Of a stretch of DNA of 64,000 nt, positions 24,140 through 38,548 are shown piece after piece. The translations under genes and the position numbers were made by a program. This DNA comes from Silene conica. Taxonomy: Eukaryota; Streptophyta; Magnoliopsida; Caryophyllales; Caryophyllaceae. Position 1 is the stretch's first letter. Every line of letters starts with the position of its first letter. The notes under the pieces were generated by a model. It was not told where the DNA came from. It ran no database searches and was given only the letters and a program-made list of their open reading frames with translations. Where the stretch lies: contig CM055312.2 in the NCBI GenBank assembly GCA_029255685.2, forward strand, positions 79,676,369 to 79,740,368, given 5' to 3'.

Positions 24140-25059
24140 TCATATGAATGAGGAAACTCGGGTAAGTATTTAGGATGCCTATAATTGATAGTAGAGTAAT
24201 TAACTAAAGGTACTTTCGAGAGCATTATTCAATCTTCTTGCACTCAATTATCAAAATGGAAAGCAAATTCGTTATCTAAAGCAGGTAGACTAGTTCTTGT
24301 CAATGCCAATTTAGAAGCAAACATAACTTTTCGGATGCAAAACTTCCTCCTTGCTTCATCGATCCATAATAGATTAGATAAAATTAATAGAGACTTGTTT
24401 TGGAATAAGTATTCTTCCTAGCGTTCTCCTACTTTGATTGGTTGGCATAAAGTTTGTTTACTAAAATCGGTTGGTGGATTAGGTATTAAATTTTCCGAAG
24501 CAGTTAATAAAGCTCTTGAAATGAAACTTCTATGGAAAAATATTCTTATGGATAAGGAAAATATATGGATCAAAGTGATTACTAAAAAATACTTGAGAAA
24601 TTGTTCACTCTTTGATCATAAGCCTAATTCAGTCTATTATTGACAATGACCTAAACTTATGAGTCTTCGCACTCTGTTTAGAAAAGGGTTGAGATGACAG
24701 GTTAGTTTTGGTCTGATAATTGGGTATTTTCATATCCTATTACCAACATTATTGATGATGATAGTATCGATGATCTTAACCTTTTGGTTAAAAATTTCAT
24801 AACGCCTGATAAACAATGGGATGCGAGTAAATTATCTAATTTAGTAAATAATGAATTTGTTAGTTAGATAACTGATATTCAACTCCCGCAAAATGATATT
24901 CTGGATACCCTAATTTGGGGTTGTCCTTGGACGGAAATTTCTCTACCAAAACAACAACTTGGTTGGCACAAGGTTTGTTCGATCAAAATCTTGACAAATT
25001 TAAATTTTTCTGGATTAGGAAACTGAATATTCCTCCAAGGTTAAATTTTTTTTCTTCGG
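24140..25059 (+). pseudogene. Decayed LINE: region after reverse transcriptase
   Basis: Conceptual translation gives plant L1-type ORF2 signatures downstream of the RT core: KAGRLVLVNANLEA, a GWHKVCLLKSVGGLGIKF stretch, and the start of the zf-RVT region (KLNIPPRL). It is broken by stops and frameshifts. The frame resumes at 28470, with the intervening sequence made of inserted DNA transposons. Confidence 0.75.
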
Positions 25060-25897
25060 ATATTTCCATGGTACCCTTGTGGCTTGTCAATTTGCCCATG
25101 ATACTTTTTTTTAAGAATGTGCCTTTAGTGACCATGAAGTTCGTTATTTGTGTCAATGGTACCCTCAAAGACGAAGGACAGCCTGGGCCCGCCGGGCCAG
25201 TGCCCGGGTTGATTTTTCGAAAATTTTCGGAATTTTTTTTAAAAAAACAAAAAACAAAATAAAAATGCTGAACGGTTTACGGTTTTTCTCTTCCTTGATT
25301 CTTGCTTTGTATAGGGAAAATATAAACTTAAATATGTTAACAAACCAACTACAAAATAATTACCATAACTATTAATTAAGAGAATAAAAAGCTTCCTATA
25401 ATTACCCTATTTTTTTTTTACTGAAAACCAAATATACGAGTAATTTGCCAGTCAAAAAAATAAAATCGTGGATTTGCGGGTGTAATTTGTCAATTTGTCG
25501 TCGATCAAAAATCAAGACAGCAGAAAGCCAAAATCAATTACTTTGTACAATACAACTACACAAGTAATTTCTCATCTAATTTATTGTTTTCCTTTCATTA
25601 AGAAAAATTACTCTATTAATTTTGAATTAGAATTGATAGAAATTTTTGCTAGTTTGATAAGTGATTAATTGCATATATTAATTGTTAATGATCTCTATTC
25701 CTTGTTCTCTACCATTACAACTTACCTTGATAATTATATTGCTCCAAGTCCTCAATATATATGAGCTTTGCCCAAAATACATTAGAAAAAATAAGATGTT
25801 AAATATTTTTGGGTGTTTATTAAAATTTTAAGGATCATGAGAAATTATGTTGACTGAATTTTGGTACTGATTAAATAAAGAGGAGAAGGCGTGGTTA

Positions 25898-26239
25898 GAC
25901 CATCCCCAAGCAAGGTCAATTGCTAGGTCAATTGCTTGCTTGGGTCAAGTTAATTACAATTAATAGCAAATTAGTATTGACCCATGAGTGTTGAGGGTCA
26001 ATTTGTGACCCAAGTTGGAGGAAATTGACCCACCTATTGACCCTTTATGTGTCACATCCTCATTGGTTACAAATTAGAAAAGGAAAAAAAAAAGGAAAGA
26101 TAAACTATGTTATTGACTCGATTAAATCGACCTTTTGTTTTTGCTTGGGAGGGTAAAAAAGGGTCAATGTTAATAAGGTGAGATTAAGGATTAATATGTT
26201 ATTGACTCGATTAAATCGACCTTTTGCTTGGGGATGGTC
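25898..26239. mobile_element. Tourist-like MITE, 342 bp
   Basis: Inverted ends GACCATCCCCAAGCAA ... TTGCTTGGGGATGGTC lie between TTA duplications (25895-25897 and 26240-26242). Internally, the ~30-bp block TATTGACTCGATTAAATCG is duplicated near 26110 and 26200. Confidence 0.88.
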
Positions 26240-26340
26240 TTAGAAGATATAAGTGAATTAGGCATGATATGGGAACAGTTGTTTATTGGAAAATGGAAAT
26301 TAGTCTTGAAGGTTGGAACTCAGAGCTTAAATGAAGGGTG

Positions 26341-27126
26341 GTACTCATTCATGGACAGATATTACTCTTTTGTAGACGTAAAAGACTGTCATACCCCTCC
26401 ATTTTATTTCTTTCGATTACACTTTTGTTCCAATCTCACTCTAATAACCATCATCCAAACACAGTTCCGTCAACCACCATAGCATGCCCCACCCTCACCG
26501 ACACCTCGCCAACGTCACCGACCGATCCTAACTACCTGCTCATGAATACCCTTGCCGCCATCTCTACGGCTAATGGTAACCCATCCTTTGGCATCAATTC
26601 AACCACTTGTTTAATTGGCTTATCAAAAAGCATACCCCAGTAGTCGGACTTTGTGCAAATAATACGAGTTTATTCGAGTATTGGCCTTCAATTTCCGGAT
26701 CACCGTTTTCATCCATTGTTATATACTCCAGTAGTAGATTTTGCGTGTGGTGATTTTAGATCATCATCTTCATCCATTTTGAATTTCAATCCTAAATCAC
26801 GATTTTTGATAGTTTTTTTAAACCCTAAATCTAATTTAATTTAATCTATCTAGCTAATTTTAATACTAAAACACGATTTAAATAATTTAATCTACCTATA
26901 ACATCATTAATAATATAAATAAATTAGAAGCATTATTGATCGATATGAGAATTAGCGTTTATAGTTGATTAATTTGACAAATTTGATTAGTTTTGTGAGA
27001 GAGAATTAGAGAGTGTTTATTTTTATGTTTTTTGAGGGAGGGTAATGTATGGAAAACAAATGACAAAAAGTTTGTAAAAGAGTAAAATGCGTACATGAAT
27101 GAGCAATAAGGTAAATGAATAGGTAC
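26341..27126. mobile_element. GTAC-TIR family element, copy C
   Basis: The left end is GTACTCATTCATGGAC, then TTACTCTTTTGTAGACG. The right end inverted is GTACCTATTCATTTAC, then CTCATTCATGTACG and TTTACTCTTTTACAAAC. The terminal block pattern matches copies A and B. The interior carries a C-rich stretch (26440-26640) with a frame that looks protein-like but has no recognised family. Confidence 0.55.
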
Positions 27127-28204
27127 TGGGTTGTATGGGTATGTGAGAAATCTGAGATATTGGGATAATTTTAATTGAAATTATTCTAATTATTTTTATT
27201 TTAGTTAAATAAAGGGTACTTATTAGTCTTAGAAGTTGAAGTTATTTTTGCTAAATGGAATTTTTATTAGGGGTTTTGATCGACCAGTTATAATGGGTAA
27301 AACTCCTACAATAATAAGTGAGTTTTTCAAGACGAAAAATGGTGAAAGTTCAATTATATATACCTTGATTTGAAAGAGCGTCGAGCTCTATTATAGTTAT
27401 ATTGCAATTCTAGTTTTATGTTTTTTAGTTATTATCGTATTTTAAAAGTTGTTCAGGGTTATTTAAAATATTTCGGCCCTGGGTGAAATTTTATCTGAGC
27501 TTCGTCCCTGGGTACCCTTATTGGGTTATGGACGTTAGATTAGAAGTAACGGAATTAAATTAAGGACAAACTGCCGTTACATTAAGAAAAACTAAATTTG
27601 GCGGGAAATTAATTTTTTTAACAATTTTATTAAAAAATGGAGTTTCCACCAGATACCCCTGGGCTTTGCAATATAACTTTTTAATTATATAGATTACAAT
27701 AACTTTTTAATTTCTTGGTGGTATATGATGCATATGCTATAAATTTTGGATGAACTTTGTTATTTCTTAGTGGTATATGATGTCTTGTAATTTTTGGATG
27801 GATGGACTAATTGGATGAATGAACTTTGAATGAAGTTGTTAAATAGAGGTGTTGGATACGTATTATGAGGAGGTGTTAAATGTGCATTATAGTGAAAAAA
27901 GGATGATGAGTAGTTGTTGATTGTGGAAAAAGTTACTCCGTATATTGCAAACTCAGGGGTATCTAGTGCAAACTCCATTTTTTAATAAAGTTGTTAAAAA
28001 ACTAATTTTTCCGCCAAATTTAGTTTGTCTTAATGTAACGGAAATTTATCCTTAATTTAACTCCGTTACTCACAATCTAATGTTCATAACCCAACAAGGG
28101 TACCATTGACACAAATAACAAACTTCATGGGCACCATAGACACATAAAAAGAGTACCATGTACTATGGGCAAATTGACAAACCACAAGGGTACCATGAAA
28201 AATA

Positions 28205-28461
28205 CTCCCTCCATTCATATCCACATTACACATTTCTTTTTTCACGTTTGCCAACGCGTTTTTGTACGGTAAATATTGTTAGCTACGTATTTTCAAAAAT
28301 TATAAAAATTAGATATTAATAATATAATCGTAAAGACGAATAAAACTAGATCCCACATGAATATAATTTTATTTACGTATCGAGAGAAAATCGAATTTGA
28401 ATGGTTGTTTGTGAATAGTGTGTAAAATAGAAATGTGTAATGTGGATTTGAATGGAGGGAG
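28205..28461. mobile_element. Stowaway MITE, 257 bp
   Basis: Inverted ends CTCCCTCCATTCATATCCAC / GTGGATTTGAATGGAGGGAG are flanked by TA (28203-28204 and 28462-28463). It sits at the right edge of the long-TIR element. Confidence 0.9.
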
Positions 28462-28469
28462 TATATGTT

Positions 28470-28930
28470 TTTTCTTTGGATATATATCTTGCGTTGATGA
28501 CATTCTTACAAAAGGTAGACTACTCAAATGTCATATTAATGTCCCACCTTATCGTGTTTTGTGCAATCATCCCTTTGAAGACAAAGATCATTTCTTTTTC
28601 AAATGTCCGTTGATTGGTTCAGTTACCCATGACATGAATATTATTAGTTTTAATAAATTTTTGGCATTACAAGATAATATTGAAAGTCATTTTTTTAATG
28701 AAACTAAATTATCTCAAAGTCCTCATTCCAAAAGTCAATTTCATAAAGACTATTTTTATTTGGTCGAATGCATAGTTTCATAGAAATGATATTATTTTTT
28801 AATAATGCTCACTTAGATATAACAAATAAACTTGTTCTTTTATGCAGTAATAATACTAAGGTTTGGAATGAGACTAAACATAAAAATCTTAATAATCCTT
28901 AGATAGACAAGTCAGCTAGAAACACTACAG
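28470..28930 (+). pseudogene. Decayed LINE: zf-RVT and linker
   Basis: This continues the LINE of 24140-25059. The frame includes ILTKGRLLKCHINVPPYRVL and CNHPFEDKDHFFFKCPL, the zinc-binding reverse transcriptase domain found at the end of plant L1 ORF2. It is followed by a broken linker up to the Stowaway at 28942. Confidence 0.8.
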
Positions 28931-28941
28931 TAAGAAAGATA

Positions 28942-29263
28942 CTCCCTCCTATTTTATGTATTGTGTCCCCTTTGAGTGGGAATTGGGGCACAAGAATTAA
29001 GGTAGAGAGTAAAATAAGTGTAAAAAATTGGGTGGGGTTGGGTGATAGGAGAGATGAATGAATAATTAGGAATTAAATAAGAAATTGTAAGCCATAAAGA
29101 TTAAAAAAAGGATTAAAATATGAGTAAAAGAGTTGGGTGAGTTTGATAATATGAGAGAGAAGTGAATAAAATAAGAGTTAAAGTTTCCAAAATAAGTAAG
29201 GGGGAAGAAAACCTGAATAATCCGTTTTAGGAAATAGGGAAAAATATATAGAATAGGAGGGGG
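28942..29263. mobile_element. Stowaway MITE, 322 bp
   Basis: The left end is CTCCCTCCTATTTTATG and the right end AATAGGAGGGGG, with TA on both sides (28940-28941 and 29264-29265). A related right end occurs at about 50790-50862. Confidence 0.8.
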
Positions 29264-29279
29264 TATATGATAGGAGAAA

Positions 29280-29740
29280 CCTAAAAACGGTTTTCTAAAG
29301 CTAAATTTTGATGGATAAAAAATAGATGCATATGGCAATAAAGTTATTTTACGATATTCTATAAGAGATCATAATGGCAAAATTGTTCTGTTGGGAGCAA
29401 AAAAAGTTTGGATCTAATAATATTCTTGTTGCGGGAGCTCTCGCTTTAAAAGAAGTCATTTTAGTAGCTAAATACTTAGAATTCTCAAAGTTAATTGTAG
29501 AAGGTGATGATCTGTGTTATTAACCCAATTCGTAGTACTTGACAAATTTCTTGGGAAATTTTTAGACCTTTATTTTTTCAATGAAGTGATAATTAGATAT
29601 TGTTTTCGTGAAGCCAATAAAGTTACTGATTTTATGCCATATATTGAACATTTGTGTCCAACCCTTTCAGGGTGGTTTGAAAGTCGGTGGCTTCAGCTTA
29701 CCCCACCCATTCAAAAGGATTCAAAAGGATGAAATAGGTT
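29280..29740 (+). pseudogene. Decayed LINE: RNase H domain
   Basis: Fragments such as GKIVLLGAKK, AGALALKEVILVAKYLEF and YCFREANKVTDF match the RNase H-like domain that ends plant L1 ORF2. Frames shift several times. It is the same LINE as 24140-25059 and 28470-28930. Confidence 0.75.
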
Positions 29741-29787
29741 GGTCATATCTTTAGAGGATCAATCTAGTTTTCTTACCTAATTAACAA

Positions 29788-30243
29788 GCTTGCGACGGGT
29801 CAAGGAATATCCATATGAAGAGATAAGATAAAAGTAGAATATCTTGGTAGTAGCAAATTGTTTATTTTTTCACCAACATAATAGTAGTTGCCTCGTCGCA
29901 AACCCGTTATAAGAGAGACTTTTTGAAAAACACAAAAGGCAAAGAAAAAGTGGAGAATATTCCAAATTACACGTGAGGTGAAAAAGGGTGGAGGAGATAC
30001 ATAGATTGCCTAATTGAACGCACGAGCTTAGAAAATGTTGTGACATGACAAAACTACGCCAAAATCGTTACACCCTTGGCTATTTTTTCCTATTCCTACA
30101 CTTACGCTATATTTTTGTCTTTCTTACCAAACGTCCAAATTACTTCTATTCATTTAATTCAATTGATAAACTATTAAAATATAACTAATACTACATTTTT
30201 AAGATTCAATTTATTGTAACTATTAGATCGTCAAATTGTTGCC
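29788..30243. other. Spacer upstream of the GDI gene
   Basis: It includes a small repeat with ends CTTGCGACGGGT and, inverted, ATAACGGGTTTGCGACG (29790-29915), related in motif to the repeats at 690-860 and 62830-63010. The last 200 bases should hold the GDI promoter and 5' leader. I cannot place a transcription start. Confidence 0.35.
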
Positions 30244-33062
30244 ATGGATGAAGAGTACGACGTAATTGTGCTTGGGACCGGCCTTAAAGAATGCATTATT
30301 AGCGGCCTGCTGTCGGTTGACGGTCTCAAAGTAATGTGTTCCTTCTCATAATTCTTATATATGTTGATCATGAAAATATGATTGGTTTGATTGCATGTTT
30401 TAGGGTCATACATTTTACTATGTAGTTATTTTATATGATAGATTAAGATGGTGTCAAAATTTTTTGTTGGTTAAAAAGAATAAAAGATATTGACATGTTC
30501 CCGGCCATAGACAGAACCATTGAGACACAGACACGAGGTAATGTTATTGTTGTGGATCGATCATAAGTTTGGGTAGTTTAAAAGATACGTATTCATGAAA
30601 CAGGTATTGCACATGGACAGGAATGACTACTATGGAGGAGCATCTACTTCTCTTAATCTTAACCAGGTGCCCTTATCATCTTCCTTTATTTATGTCACCA
30701 AATCGACTTTGTATTAGCTACTGATACTTGTTATTCTGTAGCTTTGGAAGCGCTTTAGGGGCGACGAACAGCCTCCAGAAAGCTTGGGTCAAAGCAAGGA
30801 GTATAATGTTGATATGATACCCAAGGTACCGACATCTGTAATTCCGTTCCCTCTGTGTTTTCAAGACATGGCTACTCGAGTACCTTGTCATAGCATATAG
30901 TTGTGAATTGAGGCATCGGAGTAATGTTGCCAGCTCGAATCAGCAACCATTTGCAGCTTTGTCTAACAGTATATAGCTATTCTTGGCAGTTCATGATGGC
31001 GAATGAAGTACTAGTTCGTATTCTCATCCATACAGATGTGACTAAGTATCTAAATTTCAAGGCTGTGGATGGTAGTTTTGTTTACAACAAGGGCAAGGTG
31101 AACTTTCATACATAAATCTCCAACATCAATTATCTGTTCCTGCTACCCATGATGATGTTCGACTTGGTATCAAACTATGTGTTTCAGATCTACAAGGTGC
31201 CTGCTACCGATGTTGAAGCCTTAAAATCTCCATTGATGGGACTTTTCGAAAAAAGAAGAGCTCGAAAGTTCTTCATTTACGTACAAGATTATGAAGACAA
31301 TGACCCGAAATCTCACGAAGGCTTGGATTTGAACAAAATTACTGCCAGAGATCTTATCAAGTAGATTTTCATCCCTGTATCAAACTCTATTTCCTACTCT
31401 CATGTTCGCTTATGCTCACTGAATCATGGATAACTTTTGTCCTCTTTTCGTCTAGGAAATACGGGCTAGAGGATGACACGATTGATTTCATTGGTCATGC
31501 CTTGGCCCTTTATCTGGATGACAGTTACTTGGATCAACCAGCTCTGGATTTTGTGAAGAGAATGAAGGTGAATTTTGATCCCCTTTTCTCCAATGATCAT
31601 AATTATATACATTGTTGTTTACCTCCATTGTACAGTCGTCCTGTATGACATTCAATCTGATCATGTACCTTCTGTAATAAAGCTATATGCAGAGTCTTTG
31701 GCTCGCTTTCAAGGAGGATCACCTTACATATATCCACTGTATGGACTTGGAGAATTGCCTCAGGCAAGAAACTTTGCATCTAATTATTCCTCAATCACTT
31801 TTGACCCACCTCTCACTGTTTAAGTACATCCTTTGTTAGGGATTCGCTCGCTTAAGTGCCGTGTATGGTGGAACCTACATGCTCAGCAAGCCAGATTGTG
31901 CAGTAAGTGGCTTCACTTCATATTTGTGCTTGTAGAATCTCGGTTGTGTACATCAGACCCCCAGTTCCCCCGCCACTGACGGGACTGGTGTAATTTTTGG
32001 GATTGCGGATAATGCACTATTGTCATGCTTGTAAGGAATTGCTAGTAGTTTATACTTTGGATGACAGGTAGTGTTTGATGATGATGGAAAAGCCATTGGT
32101 GTTTCTTCAGAAGGAGAAACTGCAAAATGCAAGAAAGTTGTTTGTGACCCGGGATATTTACCTGATAAAGTGAGTTCAGTAGTTCCTGAATCTACCTATC
32201 TGACTATCTCATTATTTTTCAATAAAAGACTGAATATTATTTACTTTTACTGATACAACAACAGGTACAAAAGGTTGGTAGAGTCGCTCGCGCTATTTGT
32301 ATTATGAGCCACCCTATTCCACACACACATGATTCGCATTCAGTTCAGGTCATTTTGCCACAGAAGCAGCTTGGACGTAAATCAGACATGTATGCGATTT
32401 TTTCTAATATTGCTTGCATTTGTACTAGACCTTGAATTTATCTTAGTATTGACTGAAAGTTTTGAGCTATTTTTATATGATTCAGGTACCTGTTTTGTTG
32501 CTCCTATACACATAATGTTGCTGGTAAAGGAAAATACATTGCTTTTGTTACCACTGAAGCAGAGACTGACCAGGCTGAGACTGAGCTGAAGCCTGGTGTC
32601 GACCTTCTTGGACCTGTTGACGAGATTTTCTATGATGCTTATGACAGATATGAACCTGTAAACAGCCCCGAATCTGATGGCTGCTTCATTTCCACTGTAA
32701 GTTGTCTTTTGAATTTCGATATTCAGGCTTTGCTAGTAATGGTAATGCATCTCAGCAGATGTCTAAAGGACGAGACCAATGCAAAGTGACACTAATGGTT
32801 TAAGTTGAATTTTGACAGAGCTATGATGCAACCACACATTTTGAGTCCACTGTGAAGGATGTGACCGCATTGTACAACAAAATAACCGGAAAGGTAACAC
32901 ATACAATTCCCGAATTTAACTACTGTTGTTGTCTCCACCATAATCACGATAGTAGGCATCGTTTACATCATCATTGTGATCTAAGTTTATGCATGATTTA
33001 TGTTGCAGGAACTCGACCTCTCTGTTGACCTCACTGCGGCAAGTGCTGCACCTGATGAATAA
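30244..33062 (+). CDS. GDI: Rab GDP dissociation inhibitor (GDI), 13 exons
   Basis: Cytosolic regulator that extracts prenylated GDP-bound Rab GTPases from membranes and returns them to donor membranes. Exons: 30244-30330, 30604-30666, 30742-30825, 30990-31097, 31188-31360, 31456-31567, 31683-31763, 31840-31902, 32068-32169, 32265-32389, 32486-32696, 32819-32893, 33009-33062. Phases join to 445 residues, the usual plant GDI length. The N-terminus [20 protein letters not shown] is the conserved SCR1 with the dinucleotide-fold-like GTG motif. [31 protein letters not shown] and SKPDC.. are further conserved blocks. The C-terminus ends ASAAPDE. All introns are GT-AG except the one after 31763, which has a GC donor (CAG|GCAAGA). 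There is no frameshift or stop, so it appears functional. Confidence 0.96.
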
Positions 33063-33903
33063 ATATTTTCAAGACTTTGTTAGATACTAAAGCAAGATTT
33101 AGTTAGCATAAGGTGCTACCAAGAGATAGTTGCTTATAATTTTAATTACAAACTTGTGACGGAACTGTTAAGCGTCCAGTTTCTGCTTAGTTCGTTATGT
33201 ACTGCAAATTAATGACATTTCATCTTCATTCATAGTTTCTGTTGTGATTTGTGAACAGAAAACCTGAAATTCTGTATGCACTGTTTTTACCAAGTCTCAC
33301 ACTCATTATTAGACTACCATAAGGTTTTGTTTCGAATCATGTGTACTACTCTGTATCTAATACACCTTTTAGGATTTGAACACGGGATCTTGGAATTATT
33401 TATTTAAGCTCTGATATTGTGACACCATTAAGAACTCCATCAATGATTTAATATCCTTATAAACATAGACTACTAGTTGCGTTCTATGTAGCCATTTCGC
33501 ACAATACTAGTTAATGCAAAAATCCGTAAACATTGTTCACAAGTTCTTGTCTTACACAAATATGTCTATTTCAAACGGAAAAAGAAAAGGTCAAATAGTT
33601 TCCACTATGTTGTCCAAGATGAATAAAAGATAGGGTAAAAAAATATGAAATAGTATTTAGGCAAAAATAGGGTAAAACCACATACTCCTCATTATCTACT
33701 TGGATATTTTGTTTATATAAAAAAAAGTATAACAAAGACTAAACGAAGATTATCTGGTTATTTCGATAAATACGGAATATTGATGTGAGACGGTTTTATA
33801 AAGAAATGGATTGAAATAGCCTGTTGGGTTCGTCCAAGTTCCAAATTCCAATTAATTATTAGTGTTTGGAGCAGAAAGCAAAGGAGTGGTAGAGAGTAGA
33901 GCG
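33063..33903. other. GDI 3' UTR and MDP1 promoter region
   Basis: No gene is seen. A TATATAAA-like box lies near 33714, about 190 bases before the MDP1 start codon. A short piece with GTGAGACGGTTTTATAAAG near 33785 resembles a dispersed repeat end. Confidence 0.4.
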
Positions 33904-37635
<3,732 letters not shown>

Positions 37636-38548
37636 ATGTGGAACTATTTTTAAATAGAGAACTAATTTAACCTCCGCATTGGAATTGAATTAAAATTATA
37701 CTGAGGATCAATACTGCGATCATGTATCAAGTTTATTGGCGTCTGGCAAGATGTTATGTGTGACCGATATTGCTGTAACATTCTGACATATACCAAAAGG
37801 GATCCCATTGCAATTTCTGAAATGAATACAGTATATTGTACTGCTTTTTTTTTTTTTTTTTTTTTTTTTTTTGGCAGCAGTAAAGCATATAAATTACAGA
37901 AAAGCGTATATTGTACTGCTATATTGCTATATAAATTAGTAAATCTATATTGTTTATTTCTTGTGCCTAACTGGCTTTACCTTTATGTATCAAGAAGACA
38001 CCATAGTACAATCTGGTTTGGCCGAAGTAACTTAGCATTGGACTACTCCTTGATCAGGCAAACGGGTTATTCTAGTCAGGTTGGGTTCCAAATCAGCTGT
38101 TATTGGGTCACTTCACATACTCCTCAAATTTGATCTGTGATTCGGGTTCGGTCAACTGGATTGTTTTGTGGTAGCGATTATTTAGGGATTTGTTTTACGA
38201 GTCAATAATAGCGCAATTTCAGATCTGAACTTTTTGTCCCAGTTGTTTAGGCAGATAATTGCATCACTTCACATTTGCCTTTGCTAGTTTAGAGCTAAAA
38301 CCAATGAAAACAGTATAGTTACAACTTACAGATTCCTCATACAGGGCCTGCAAGCAAATGAAGAAGGGCAATCAGAAATTCCTATTTCTGAAACCGTTCA
38401 CATTCCATCCATGAATGTTACAAACAAACAACAGGTTACAATACACAACAATCTCAACACAGTTTTCGACAAAAAACTCGGATTGTCAACTTAAATCTAT
38501 AAAAAATCAAGATTTTCCAACCGTCATCCGGGGGAAAGCAACATCCTG
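37636..38548. other. Spacer between convergent MDP1 and coiled-coil genes
   Basis: It holds the 3' UTRs of both genes and a 60-bp poly(T)-containing insertion at 37846-37905. No gene is seen. Confidence 0.4.
37831..37920 (-). mobile_element. Tiny retroposed insert with poly(A) tail and 15-bp TSD
   Basis: GTATATTGTACTGCT occurs at 37831-37845 and 37906-37920 and brackets 27 T plus 33 bases of unique sequence (37846-37905). On the minus strand this is a short sequence followed by a poly(A) tail with a target duplication, the mark of LINE-mediated reverse transcription at extreme 5' truncation. Confidence 0.7.

Larger units (their letters stand above)
25166..27510. mobile_element. hAT-like element, 2.3 kb, non-autonomous
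   Basis: It is flanked by the exact 8-bp duplication GGTACCCT (25158-25165 and 27511-27518), the hAT target size. Its ends are CAAAGACGAAGGACAG and, inverted, CAGGGACGAAGCTCAG (12 of 16 match). Comparison with the uninterrupted right arm of the host element confirms the insertion point. No hAT transposase domain is seen. Two smaller elements sit inside it. Confidence 0.8.
25060..28204. mobile_element. Long-TIR (Mutator-like) element, interrupted
   Basis: Terminal inverted repeats of about 255 bp start CATGGTACCCTTGTGG at 25067 and mirror 28197-27941. The left arm is 25067-25165 plus 27519-27675, split by the hAT-like insertion 25166-27510. Matching LINE sequence with TTTCTTYGGATAT lies on both outer sides, consistent with a target duplication and with the element having landed inside the LINE. 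Assignment to Mutator-like elements rests on TIR length only. The exact ends are uncertain by about 10 bp. Confidence 0.65.

Noticed and set aside
29066-29338. Minus-strand frame rich in Phe/Pro/Ser (90 codons)
   Set aside because: It reads across a Stowaway MITE and its edge; the composition reflects the AT-rich MITE.
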